Of a stretch of DNA of 64,000 nucleotides, positions 1 to 9,455 are shown in pieces. Source of the stretch: Akebia trifoliata. Lineage: Eukaryota; Streptophyta; Magnoliopsida; Ranunculales; Lardizabalaceae. Within the stretch, counting starts at the first letter, position 1. Each line of letters opens with the position of its first letter. The stretch is taken from positions 29,647,040 to 29,711,039 of the forward strand of contig CM030718.1 of assembly GCA_017979445.1 (NCBI GenBank), given 5' to 3'. Below the pieces are notes generated by a model that saw only the letters and a program-made list of their open reading frames with translations, ran no database searches and had not been told where the DNA came from. The position numbers and the translations under genes are program-made.

Positions 1-220
1 ATGACTAAAGTGGAGAGAAATCGCTCGAATGAGACCCGACTTACAGCTTCTTGATCTTGATTCTGGTAGAGGTTGGGACTTGGCTACAAAGCTTATTTCC
101 GAGAGAGGTTTCCTTAGAAGAGGGAGATCATCGGCTTCTGCTGCACTAAGGCATCCGTATTTCTTGTTGGGTGGTGATCAGGCGACCGCGGTTCTTTCGA
201 AACTAAGCTTAAGCAAGTAA
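1..220 (+). pseudogene. STN8: STN8 kinase pseudogene, 3' end only
   Basis: STN8 is the thylakoid serine/threonine kinase that phosphorylates photosystem II core proteins. From about position 29 the frame reads MRPDLQLLDLDSGRGWDLAT and continues to the STN8 C-terminus ALRHPYFLLGGDQATAVLSK, ending LSLSK and TAA at 218-220. The window opens inside the gene, just after the site of the 4-bp deletion seen in the complete copies. The rest of this copy lies upstream of the window. It should be as broken as its downstream twins at 13002 and 26692, because the retained part is identical in protein sequence. STN7 is the nearest paralogue, but the LLGGDQA/LSLSK ending favours STN8. Confidence 0.85.
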
Positions 221-1560
221 TCATTTTCTCAATTATGTAAGTATTGCATTGTTTTCTTCCCTCTATATTTTCTTCGATTACTTCTCTTTGAGTTCATGAA
301 TTCAAGTCTAGCTTACGTACCAAAACAAAATGTGTACTTGATGTTTATAGATGACTTGAGTAAAATTAAGGGAATTTTCGATCATTTTTTATTCTTTTTT
401 TTGTTTGTTTGTTTTCGAGAAAGATTTCCTGACCTTTTCTTCCTCATTAATTCTATCGTCTCTTCCCAGATGTTATAAATTTTGACGATATTAATTCTTT
501 TTGACCGATTCATCCTCTTTGATGCAGTCTGGTAAGAGTTTTTTGCCAAAAACTTCTCACAAAGTCCCATCTTTGTGAAGTCACCCTGCTAAGATCTATG
601 AAAATGCCGTAACTTTCTCATGTGAGTTTGAATACTGATAGCTTGCATTTAAAATATTTTTTTCCCGCTATTTAACGAAAACAAAGAATCGAGAAAATCT
701 TTTGTTTGCCTTTCAATATAGAACTAAGAATCAGTGCCCTTTAATATTTGCTAAATTTCTGTTTTTATGATTTGTAAGACATATTCTCAACTATCCTAAT
801 AGTTGCAAGACAAGCATCTGAACAAAGCTGTTCCATCAAAAGTAGAAACAAAAATGGATTCTCAAACAAAGAAAATCCAATACAGAAAGACAACAATCAC
901 AAAGGCGTAAATAATTGAAATATATAAAATAAAATTTTAGAAAATTTAAGAGAGAGAGAGAGAGAGAGAGAGAGGACCTGAATATGCAGGGTATGTTGAT
1001 CATGACAGTAGTCTTAGAATTAAGGTGTCCACTGATGAAAAACGTAATCATCCCAACAACATCCAACGTTTAAGAAAAGAAAACCCAATCTCTCTGTTTC
1101 GCTGTCTGTCGCTCTCTCTCTCTTGAAGTCTTTGGCTTCTTTAACATTTGAAGGAAACGCTTCTGAATCTTGAAGAAGTCTCGGTCGCACCAGCCATTCC
1201 TACCCAGCCTTAACATTTATGGATTGAATGAAACACACTCCACTCTCCCCCAAATCGGTGTTTCCTCTCTCGGTAGTAATGTTTGATGTGAATCGAGTCC
1301 GCAATACATTCATCTTCAACAAGGCTTCTCTCTCTCTTCTTTGGGTATATTTTCTGTTTTTTTTTTTTTTTTTTTTTTGACGTTCATATTTAGATCAGGA
1401 AAACTTGGGCGAGAACATCAAATGCATCTTCGAGTTGACATTAAAATCACTCTTACAAACTTGTTGGCGAATTTTGGGGCGGGATCGACTCGGAAAAAAA
1501 CAGCAATTTTTTTATTTTCTTATTTTTGACATCAACTCTTCAAAAATTCTAACCGGACAT
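221..1560. other. Spacer in unit 1 with GA and poly-T tracts
   Basis: This is the 3' flank of the STN8 relic followed by AT-rich sequence. It holds a GA microsatellite at about 949-974 (6 bp longer than in units 2 and 3), a CT-rich stretch at about 1088-1125 and a T run at about 1359-1378. No coding segment is supported. The short open frames lie in low-complexity sequence. The first few hundred bases recur, diverged, after the STN8 relic at 40.9 kb. Confidence 0.7.
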
Positions 1561-2031
1561 AAGTGGACTGAGCCAACTCGGTCAACAGAGTCAACTCGGT
1601 GATCTGAGTCAATTCGGGGTACTGAGTCAAACTCGTGCACTGAGTCAACTCGTTTGACCGAGTTAACTCGGTGACTGAGTCGACTCACTGCACTGAGTTT
1701 GGCTCGGTGACTGAGTCAAACTCGTGCACTGAGTCAACTCGTTTGACCGAGTTAACTTGGTGACTGAGTCGACTCGCCGTGCTGAGTTGACTCTGTGCCT
1801 GAGTCAAACTCGTGCACTGAGTCAACTCGTTTGACCGAGTTAACTCGGTGGACTGAGTCGACTCACTGTGCTGCGTCAACTCGTTTGACCGAGTTAACTC
1901 GGACACTGAGTTGACTCGATGAGCTTTGTTGACTCGGCCACTGAGTCAACTCGCTGAGCTTGAGTTGACTCGTTCGACTGAGTCTGCTCTTGCTTGAGTC
2001 AACTAGGTGGCTGAGGTGACTCGGTGAAGCA
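1561..2031. repeat. GAGTCAACTCG minisatellite, unit 1
   Basis: About 470 bp built of short, imperfectly repeated modules based on the palindrome-like word GAGTCAACTCG and its complement CGAGTTGACTC, joined by GGTGACTGAGTCG or GTGCACTGAGTC. A higher-order block containing CGTTTGACCGAGTTAACTCGG recurs several times. The array is more GC-rich than its surroundings. Frames across it encode only repetitive Ser/Thr/Leu-rich peptides, so I do not call it coding. Confidence 0.9.
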
Positions 2032-2618
2032 CCTTGCTTTATTAATGAGCACCGGCAGAGCTAATAAGGAGCTGGTGGGGGCACACCTATACGTTTTCCT
2101 CAAATAGATGCCCCATTTGTCCCCACTCCCTCACCTCTCTCCCCATTTGCCCTCACACCCTCAATTTTTGCCCCTCCCTCCTTCAATTTTTTTGTTCACG
2201 ACATTGGAAATGACCTAAATATCCTTTTCTTTAACTTCTAACCAAAAACCTCCTCCCTAAAATCATTCATCTTCAAGTTCTTCAACTATACAACTAACCA
2301 TAGTCTGCCCCCACTACAAGAAAACCCTGGCCCCGCTCCTGTTAATGAGGGCATGCTTTTGGAGCGTTGAAAAGTTGTACATTTGATCGCTTGGCCATAG
2401 ACGATTTGAATAATGACGAACATGCACAAAAGTGTGAAAAAGCAATTAACGGTTAAAATTTTACTAACATTCCTATACTCAGTGCCATTTCCACATAATC
2501 GTGAGCTACAAAGAGGATTTGCAATTGCAATTGAACGAAGAATTGAATCATAAATTATGAAAATGTGCACTGTTTTTTTCTTTTTTTTTTTTTTTTTTTC
2601 CTTTTGTTTAAATATCCA
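2032..2618. mobile_element. Possible CACTA-type terminus and flank, unit 1
   Basis: The sequence CACTACAAGAAAA at 2312-2324 matches the consensus terminus of plant CACTA (En/Spm) transposons and derived MITEs. The matching opposite end was not found, so element length is unknown. Upstream is a C-rich stretch at about 2075-2180 and downstream a T run at about 2571-2600. In units 2 (about 15957) and 3 (about 29590) the word is mutated to CACTACGAGAAAA. No coding segment is supported. Confidence 0.45.
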
Positions 2619-2935
2619 ATTTGATGATTATGTTGTAGCATTTGCATGTGATGTAATCAGTTGTGTCGACGGGCGAAAATGCGGGAAAGGCTCGGGTTAA
2701 GGAATTGGATGGCAAATCTGTTCAATGACAATCTGCAGATTATCGAGGAGGTTAGTTTTGTAGTTTATGTGATTCAATGCAATGGTATTGTATGTTCGTC
2801 CTGCTCTTTCGGCTCCAAAGCCAGGGTTGAAGGACCATAAAGTAATCAGCTGAGATCTAATATGTGATTTTTTAGCTGTTGGAAGTCTCAAGCCGATTAA
2901 AGGAATAAATGAATACGTTAAGCTTCCTTAATTGT
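2619..2935. repeat. Segment A, internal duplicate flanking DUF247, unit 1
   Basis: This segment is a diverged direct copy of the segment at about 3898-4216. Both share the words ATCCAATTTGATGA, GCATTTGCATGT and GATTCAATGCAATGG, then a TAAAGGAACAAATGAATACGT-like end. The two copies bracket the DUF247 pseudogene. No frame matches a family I recognise, although segment B retains a longer open frame. Confidence 0.75.
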
Positions 2936-3011
2936 ATTATTTATATGTGTTGTTTGAGGATTTGGGATGTCAAGAAGAAGAATTAATTAAGAAGATAGGA
3001 GAGACATATGC

Positions 3012-3600
3012 ATGGCAAGAGGTTCAAAGATCCAGAAGATAAAGAAGATTATTCCAAGCAAGTTAAACAGAGTTGAAGCCAAAGTGATGCTTGGTAACCG
3101 TCTATCTGAATGGGTTATTGCCGTAGATAATTGCATGAAAGGAGGAGGATCTCATCATCATCAGAATGCCCTTAACACATCATTTTCTATTTTTCCAGTC
3201 CCTAAGAACATGCTTCAACTCAAGCCAAATACTTATAGGCCCAAAATCATCTCCATTGGCCCTTTCCATACCGATGTCAAAGAGGTGCCTCTTAGGCATC
3301 TTGGCACGACATAATAATATTAATCAGCAGCAAGACATCACTACTACTACTACTACTACTGTTACTGTTCTGAAAGAGGATGATGAGGAACTAGTCATAG
3401 AAGCTGCGGCATAACCTAATTGCATGAATGCAGAGACACATTTCATGGCCACGAAAATTTTGGAAAAGAAGACTAGAGCGTGATACTCAGACTCCTTCAT
3501 TAAGGAAGTCATCCCTAGTGATAAACTTGTTCTGATTATGCTTTTTGATGGTTGCTTCGTTATCGAGCTCTTGCAATTGTATAACAAGGTCTTCAATTAG
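3012..3600 (+). pseudogene. DUF247 (UPF0481) protein pseudogene, N-terminal half, unit 1
   Basis: DUF247 proteins are a large plant family, usually with a C-terminal membrane anchor; some are linked to self-incompatibility and most have no known function. The first frame contains LSEWVIAVDNCMKGG, then a VPKNMLQLKPNTYRPKIISI segment and GPFHTDV, which is the family signature (a VP..L....AY.PQ.VSIGP.H pattern). It stops after LRHLGTT. A shifted frame carries on past an ACT repeat to TKILEKKTRA, an in-frame TGA (3481-3483), then YSDSFIKEVIPSDKLVLIML and DGCFVIELLQLYNKVFN. The last piece matches the RCY...FVEMM.LDGCFIIELF block of the family. Unit 1 has an extra TAA near 3412. Lesions are therefore a frameshift and at least two stops. 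The C-terminal half is absent. Confidence 0.82.
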
Positions 3601-3897
3601 GTATAACTACTCTTTAATTAATTACCATATACTCACTGACGATCTATGTATCTCATTTTCATCCTCATGTGCTAGCTAGCTTTTAATTCTAATTTATTAA
3701 TTAGCATGTCATATTATACAGATACACTACTAGAGCTATACCTACATATATACATTCTTCATTTTTTCTTATATATAAATATTAATTACTTGGCTTGCTT
3801 TGTCGTCAAAAAGATCGAATTTGTCGACCTTCAATCACAAATTATGGGAATTCGAAATGATGAAAATGTTGATCGGATATTTTTCGTTCTTCTTGTT

Positions 3898-4216
3898 TTT
3901 ATATCCAATTTGATGACCATGTTATAGCATTTGCATGTAACCAGTTGTGTGGATAAGCTAAAATGTGGAAAGGCTTGGGTTAAGGAATTAGATAGCAAAT
4001 TGGATTCAATGAGAGTTTGCATCTCTTCAAGGAGGATTGTTTTAGAGTTTGTGGGATTCAATGCAATGGCATTGTATGGTTGTCCTGCTCTTGCGGCTTC
4101 TATGCAAAAGGTGGAGTACCCTGAAGTAATCGGGTGAGATCTTGTATGTGTTTTTTTCTTTCTTGCATGCCTGAAATATATTAAAGGAACAAATGAATAC
4201 GTCAAGCTTTCCTTGT
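3898..4216 (+). repeat. Segment B with a 68-codon open frame, unit 1
   Basis: This is a direct duplicate of segment A on the other side of DUF247. It retains an open frame (3931-4137) reading DKLKCGKAWVKELDSKLDSM, then RVCISSRRIVLEFVGFNAMA and LYGCPALAASMQK. I do not recognise the family. The composition and the absence of stops suggest a decayed exon rather than random sequence. Units 1 and 2 are identical here in protein sequence. I make no functional call. Confidence 0.5.
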
Positions 4217-4494
4217 TCTTTGACACTTGGTTATCAATTCTTATGAACTATGGGTATTTGGAATTTGAAGCATCCAGGACTCTAAAGATGCCCAATAGGG
4301 TGAGGATTCAAGGTAAAGTTTCATATTGTACCAAAAAATGATTGCAGAGAAGTATTGAATTTGTTTTTTTTTTTTTTTTTATGTATATTTATTTAGTGAA
4401 TTGATAAATATGACTGACATGTATTAATTTATGTTATTTTATGACTGACATGAATTTTTTTTTTTTTGTTATATTTATTTAGTAAATTGATAAA

Positions 4495-4640
4495 TATATA
4501 TATATATATATATATACAAACCCCTATTACCACTATATAAAAAAGACTTTAGACATCGGGTTTCACCTGATATCTAAAACTATAGCCATTAGTTTAACAT
4601 CTGATGTCTAAAGTCAGAGCTTATAAACACCGGATTTCAC
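4495..4640. mobile_element. CACTA-like relic with inverted repeats, unit 1
   Basis: A TA microsatellite is followed by CACTATATAAAAAAG, a degraded CACTA-type end. Then come GACTTTAGACATC (4545-4557) and its exact reverse complement GATGTCTAAAGTC (4603-4615), separated by 45 bp. Arrangements of this kind (a CACTAnnAAAAA end plus AGACATCGGG hairpins) are common in non-autonomous plant CACTA elements. The other end was not found. Confidence 0.5.
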
Positions 4641-4969
4641 TTCTTGATTGTTTTTTGTTTTAATTTTTTTATATATTTTAACAATTGTTCTATTTTATCT
4701 GCATACCTGAATATACAATTTCCAAGATAAAGAGGAACATGAAATATTTATAGATAAACTGACACATTTACTGAAATAAATATAGGTTCATAAACTTTAC
4801 ACATATTTAATCAAGGACTTTATACATGCATGCTTCATAAATGTATTTGAAACAATGAGTATAAAACAATCCCATTCAATCTCTCTCTTAACACATCCTA
4901 AAATGATGACTCGTTATTTATTCATTAGTAGTAAACAAGAGCATCTAAACAGAGATTAATCCTTATATC

Positions 4970-5139
4970 TCAAACAATTTGATTAAGGTGTTCATTCATG
5001 GTGGTGTATTTCACATCAGGATAAAGCTTAAAAGCTTCAACTCCAAATGAAGGTTCAATCTTAAAGTTGATGCGGTCTCCCTTCACTAAAACTGAGTGAG
5101 TGGCTGATAATATGAAGTTTATTGATTGATTCACGGCCT
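4970..5139 (-). pseudogene. PCBER / isoflavone reductase-like, last exon only, unit 1
   Basis: Phenylcoumaran benzylic ether reductases and isoflavone reductases are cytosolic NADPH-dependent NmrA-like enzymes of lignan and isoflavonoid metabolism. On the minus strand an acceptor (GGTGCAG) precedes about 55 codons ending HSVLVKGDRINFKIEPSFGV, then EAFKLYPDVKYTTMNEHLNQIV and a stop. This matches the family C-terminus, whose pattern is HSVFVKGD..NFEIEPSFGVEAS.LYPDVKYTTV.EYLD.FV. The coenzyme-binding N-terminal domain and all other exons are missing nearby, so this is an exon-sized fragment. Replacements such as NQIV for the usual DQFV suggest relaxed constraint. Confidence 0.85.
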
Positions 5140-6769
5140 CTGCACCAACAATCAGACAAGAGAAATACAACAAAATAAACATCAGGCGATATTATAAAAC
5201 ATATAAAAGTGAGCCAAGAAATCCAGTTTTTAAAACACCATATCAACCACCATCATCACCACCGCTGCCATTGCACCACCATGCCAAATACAATGTGAAA
5301 TATTTAACCGTTTGTTCTCTATTTGGATTTTGGATTACTAGTTATGAAAAAATATTCTAAAACAAATTATTTCTAATAAATTTTTTGATATAAAATGGAT
5401 AAGAATGGTGTTCGAAATAGGATTAGGTAGAGGAAAAATTGCAAGAAAACAATCCAGGTACTAAAAGAACAAATTCAATTGTATGGCAAAGTATAGCACA
5501 ACAGTCCATAGAGCTTATTGAATCTACTAGACCATATTAGGGAGTTGGCGAGAGGGTGGTTTATTATCTTCTCTCACACATTATGAGATGAAAGTGGTCA
5601 AGTGGATTCTCAAGCTAAAAATAGTGTACAAAGAGACTTTCTTGTATATTGGAAACTATGTTCTTGTCTTCTTGATGTCACATTTCTAAATATATAACAC
5701 ATTGTTACTTAGCAAGAAAATGTTAAAATTAAAATAAAAAATAAAAGGTGGAGCAAAGTTTTTCTATTAACTATAGCAGAGATACTTGTTTAGCATGCAC
5801 CAATAAATTTTAAAAATGAAGCTCGAGTATAAAGCTAGTTATATAATAGTCTTGAACCTTAATCTACGACTTTATACTTAATAAGAGTATAATGAGGATG
5901 CTTCCTAGGCATAGCAACTCCATAAAAACCCCATAATGGTTTTTTTCCACAAGTTGAATAAATTACTTTATATTTGATTTCCATTGCTTGCATTTCTGAA
6001 AAAGAAAAATTTCAGATTGTTGTGGTTCAATTCTAATTTAACTTGTGCATTTTCCATCACTAACTGTAATTGTGTCATCTAGTAGAAGAATAATAGCTTT
6101 TATTACACTATTCCTCTCAACACCTACAAAGCCTAGAATGAATGCGATCTCATTTGTTAATGGCCAGAATTTAATTCTAGACTGCCCGTCAATCAACCTA
6201 TAAAGTGTGAATAGTGTGTATGTCGTGTGCTAGTACTGTTTTAACATACGAGTTCTTAAAAGGAGTAAATCATGGCTATAGTAACAATCAATAGCCCAAG
6301 CTATACACAGTCAAGATTATACACATAAACAACTTGCAGAAGCCTTTACCTCAGATTTATGACCTTCAAGCTGGCTAGTAGAGTCATTTGAGACACAAAA
6401 ATTATGTTGAAGTATGCTAGGGTCTCTATTTTCAGAAGACTATGCGTGAAATCCATGCCAAAGCACCAATTATTGTTTGATGCCCACCCATGGTTCAGAC
6501 CTTACATCGAATGCCATGCCACATCTGTCACAAAACACCAAAGCATCCAATGCAAAAAATGATTTTTAGTGCATGAATATCTTTCCAGACTAAAGAGAAG
6601 TGTAAGAGCAAGGATAAAAATCTGTATCCACAAGATATTTGCAATCCATGTTCTATTGAATCAAGAATATGGATCATCAAGTGATGACATTCAAATCCAA
6701 GGGCATTAACAATGATGTTGAAGTTGCAAACCGAAAGTTTTCTAGCGGGTGATCCTAATTCTATATGAT
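5140..6769. other. Spacer between PCBER exon and SINE, unit 1
   Basis: AT-rich sequence without a supported gene. From 5551 onward it is shared, in diverged form, with 33832-35485. The equivalent stretch of unit 2 is 18816-20446. Confidence 0.6.
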
Positions 6770-6780
6770 AATATTCACTT

Positions 6781-6879
6781 CTTTTTTTCGGAAGGGTAAG
6801 CTGGAGTGCTGGACTTGAACCCACGACCTCAAAGTGCTTTGCAATGTGTCAAACCAACTGAGCTGTAGGTCTAAGCCCA
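6781..6879 (-). mobile_element. tRNA-derived SINE with 11-bp target duplication, unit 1
   Basis: Read on the minus strand this begins GGGCTTAGACC and has a tRNA-like A box (CAGCTCAGTTGGT) and B box (GGGTTCAAGTCC), then TTACCCTTCCG and a short A-rich tail. It is flanked on both sides by AATATTCACTT (6770-6780 and 6880-6890), a clear target-site duplication. At 99 bp it is a short SINE. A genuine tRNA gene is unlikely because it has no foldable acceptor stem and ends in an A tail. Confidence 0.88.
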
Positions 6880-6890
6880 AATATTCACTT

Positions 6891-8448
6891 TATTTGTCCA
6901 CACATGCCTTTCTCTACACTATTCCAACACAACTTCTTATATGACTAAATTTTCCCTGAATGAAGACCTTACAAATTTCTGAGTGGTGACTTCATCTTTT
7001 GGGGTACTTCAATATATATTGGAGCAGGTTTCACATCCCAACCGGTATGAGTGTTTATGCCTTAATTTGTGTATTGTGTTTCTAAATTCCTTGTATCATT
7101 TGCTGCTAAAAGTTTTTCAGAAAAACTTGAATAGAGCATTCAAATTATGGGAACTAGGCTACCTAACTAGTTCTCATAAAATCATCCGTTAGATTTTTAT
7201 TCTTGGGATAAAATCATCCTCGAGATATATGATATTAAAATAATATAAATTTCATCCGTTAGATTTTACATGATTGGGATCACATGTTTTCTCATGAGTC
7301 ATTGAAACCTACTCATTAGTAACTGAGAGTTTGCTTGATTTGGTTCATATGACTTCGGCTAAATCTTTTGCATGCATGAACCAAACAATGGACGGGAGCG
7401 ACGGTGAACACAGAGGCGGTTTCATCCACTCACCACCACTACCTCCCAAAGCTCCTTGGTAGAGGCTTCCATCATTGGTGAGCTCGGTCCATAGATGAAT
7501 CCGAGAGACCTCACTTATACATCATATAAGCCTATTGAAATGCAATATTTATGAAAATTCAAACATGTAATTAACCATTCAAACCCCTGTTATTTTTCAT
7601 GAGAAAAGAGAAAGGGGCTTGCTCCCTTACAATCATACAAAGCGAAAGAGAAAAGCGTGGGAAATTTTAACATGACAAATATATTACCTATTCCAAGCTT
7701 CTTTCCCACTTGTGCTTCTTACCTGCAACATAATCAAGACAAAGGAGATTGTTGGTTGAGACAGGAATTACGAGACAAAATGAATTAATAATGCCTGATA
7801 TGGGCTGTTTTCAAATTACATTTTTTAGCTTGTTTCAAAACTTCTATGAGAGAATTAAATATCACTGCAGAGTTCAGAAGGTAGAAATTGTCTGAGTGTG
7901 CTAGATGAAAATTTGAACTTGCAAGTCTTGAATTCTCAAGGATTCATGTGAAGCAAGACACCTCGTTTGGTGATATTCATGTGGTGAAAAATCTTAGATT
8001 GAAGCAGTCGTACAAAGCCACAATTTGTATAAATATGTCGGGTATATTAGGTGGACCCAATTAGAGGTGGGAAAATTGACAATGATAACAACACACTTGC
8101 ATGAGTCAACTATACCTACTAGTGATGGGAGAGGTAAAACCTATCCAATCCAATATTACAAACATAGGTTTAAAGAAGATCAAAGTGTAATAAAACATTC
8201 TCGGATAGCATATTATATTCCAGGAAGAAGAAATATTAGAGAATTTTGACAACTACGGAGAAAGGTCATGCAATGCTTATATCAGCTCAACAACTTGCTT
8301 AATAAGCAAGCTTGATGCACCCTTTATTATCAATAAGAACGTTTGCCCCCTGAACGTTGAACTGACTCAGTCGACTAGTTTTGGAAATATAGTAGACTCA
8401 TTTTTTTTCTCAAATTAAAAGTACCAATTAAAGAGAAGGGAGATATAC
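6891..8448. other. Spacer between SINE and MAPKKK exon, unit 1
   Basis: No supported gene. A 28-codon frame at 7376-7462 (MNQTMDGSDGEH, then RGGFIHSPPLPPKAPW and a stop) is more GC-rich than its surroundings and could be a decayed first exon, but I recognise no family. A minus-strand AG-flanked stretch near 7680-7730 is equally unassigned. The equivalent in unit 2 is 20568-22125. Confidence 0.4.
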
Positions 8449-8530
8449 CTCAATGTCTTTGTGCATTATTCCATTCTTTTGAAGATACCCCAGCCCTAGC
8501 AACAGTTGCTTCTTGTACATTTTGATAACC
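8449..8530 (-). pseudogene. ANP/NPK1-type MAPKKK kinase-domain exon, unit 1
   Basis: MAP kinase kinase kinases of the ANP/NPK1 group act in stress and cytokinesis signalling. The minus strand reads, between an acceptor (GATAG) and a donor (GTATAT), [20 protein letters not shown] followed by IMHKDIE. The family has VIR.Y.KQLLLGLEYLH.NGIMHRDIKGAN at this place, so this is the exon ending at the catalytic loop. The catalytic HRD has become HKD and the following lysine is glutamate, and no neighbouring exon is present. It is a dead single-exon fragment. Other STE-type kinases share the block less well. Confidence 0.75.
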
Positions 8531-8599
8531 TATCAAACAAATGAGTATGGAACATATCAGTAAACCAAGCATACCAACTCTGCAGACACTGTGAAAAAA

Positions 8600-8870
8600 G
8601 CCCAATATTTGACAGACCTGCCTGTCAAATATGCCCGTCAAATATACTTATGAAAAAAAATATATGCCCCTCAAGTATTTTCTTGTATAATTTTTTTTGA
8701 CGGTCCTGAACTGTCAAATTATTGGGGGATAAACTTAAAAAAATAAAAAATAAATCCATAGTTTATGAGCGTTGAATATGGAGGTTTAACAAACAATAGG
8801 ACCGTCCTATAATTCACCAATCACAATAAACGAAATAAAAAAAAAAAAAAAAAAAAAAAATTAGAATAAA
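8600..8870. repeat. Inverted-repeat and low-complexity stretch, unit 1
   Basis: Contains ATTTGACAG (8607-8615) and its exact complement CTGTCAAAT (8622-8630), further TGTCAAAT and GACGGTC words of the kind common in CACTA-related elements, and a long A run near 8838-8860. It is probably a transposon remnant, but no borders can be fixed. Confidence 0.35.
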
Positions 8871-9059
8871 AAAATCATAAAACAAAGATCATTCATAGAA
8901 ACCAAATCTTGACCACCCAAGAAAGTCAATTCACATCAAATCCAATTAGAAACAAAACACAAAACATATCATTGCAATACCAACTAATTCACAAACAACA
9001 TAGTGTAAAAAAAAATTGTTCAACTAAAAGGAAAGACTGTCGACAAGACAAAATGTCAG

Positions 9060-9143
9060 AAAAGAAAAAAAGAAAGGTAGCTCAAAGAGATCAGAAATCA
9101 TAAAAGAAAAAAAGAAAGGTAGCTCAAAGAGATCAGAAATCAT
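9060..9143. repeat. 42-bp tandem duplication, unit 1
   Basis: Two adjacent copies of a 42-bp purine-rich sequence containing GGTAGCTCAAAGAGATCAG, with the period set by GGTAGCTC at 9076 and 9118. It lies in a frame that is open in unit 2 but interrupted in unit 1 by a 1-bp difference just upstream. I see no reason to call it coding. Confidence 0.8.
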
Positions 9144-9274
9144 AAAAGAAAACAAGCAATCAAACCGATGTACCATTAGAACTAATGGAAAGACTATTTG
9201 AATCTCTTCTCTATTCTTATCTTCTATGATACTAACCTTATGTCCGTTGCTCGAAGAATTGCATCTTATGGGTC

Positions 9275-9455
9275 ATCTTAATTTTCTTCCAAATCTTCAA
9301 ATCGATTGAGTTCTTAGTACATCTACTTCTGTTCTTCTTCTAATGGGAATTGTTCCTTTGGTACATGATTCACCTGAAATTTTCCATAATTGAAAGCTTT
9401 CCAATGTTGTATTTGTCGTGTTATGGCCTTTCGGCCTCTCCAGTGGATCTTACAA
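9275..9455 (-). pseudogene. Neprosin (DUF239) family fragment, unit 1
   Basis: Plant DUF239/neprosin proteins are secreted, with an N-terminal activation domain and a C-terminal neprosin peptidase domain. On the minus strand the translation reads PPERPKGHNTTNTTLESFQL, then WKISGESCTKGTIPIRRRTE and VDVLRTQSI, a stop, RFGRK. The pattern QLW...G.CP.GTIPIRRT...DVLRA.S..RFGRK belongs to the activation domain. Relative to unit 2, a C-to-T change turns the arginine before RFGRK into TGA. No catalytic domain follows. This is an exon-sized remnant. Confidence 0.78.

Noticed and set aside
296..570. Overlapping open frames on both strands after the STN8 tail
   Set aside because: T-rich, low-complexity peptides identical in all units only because the DNA is duplicated; no splice logic or family pattern.
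1685..1906. Minus-strand frame with SELTRSNELTQ-type peptide repeats
   Set aside because: Produced entirely by the minisatellite; the frame changes between units as modules are lost.
1561..2031. Minisatellite considered as a CRISPR-like array
   Set aside because: Repeats are short, variable and without unique spacers of constant length, in a plant nuclear context.
3831..4226. 131-codon minus-strand open frame in segment B
   Set aside because: It lies antisense to the segment B frame and has no recognisable pattern. Its conservation reflects duplication of the DNA.
6781..6879. Functional tRNA gene on the minus strand
   Set aside because: A and B boxes are present, but there is no acceptor-stem pairing, an A-rich tail follows and 11-bp target duplications flank it. 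SINE is the better call.
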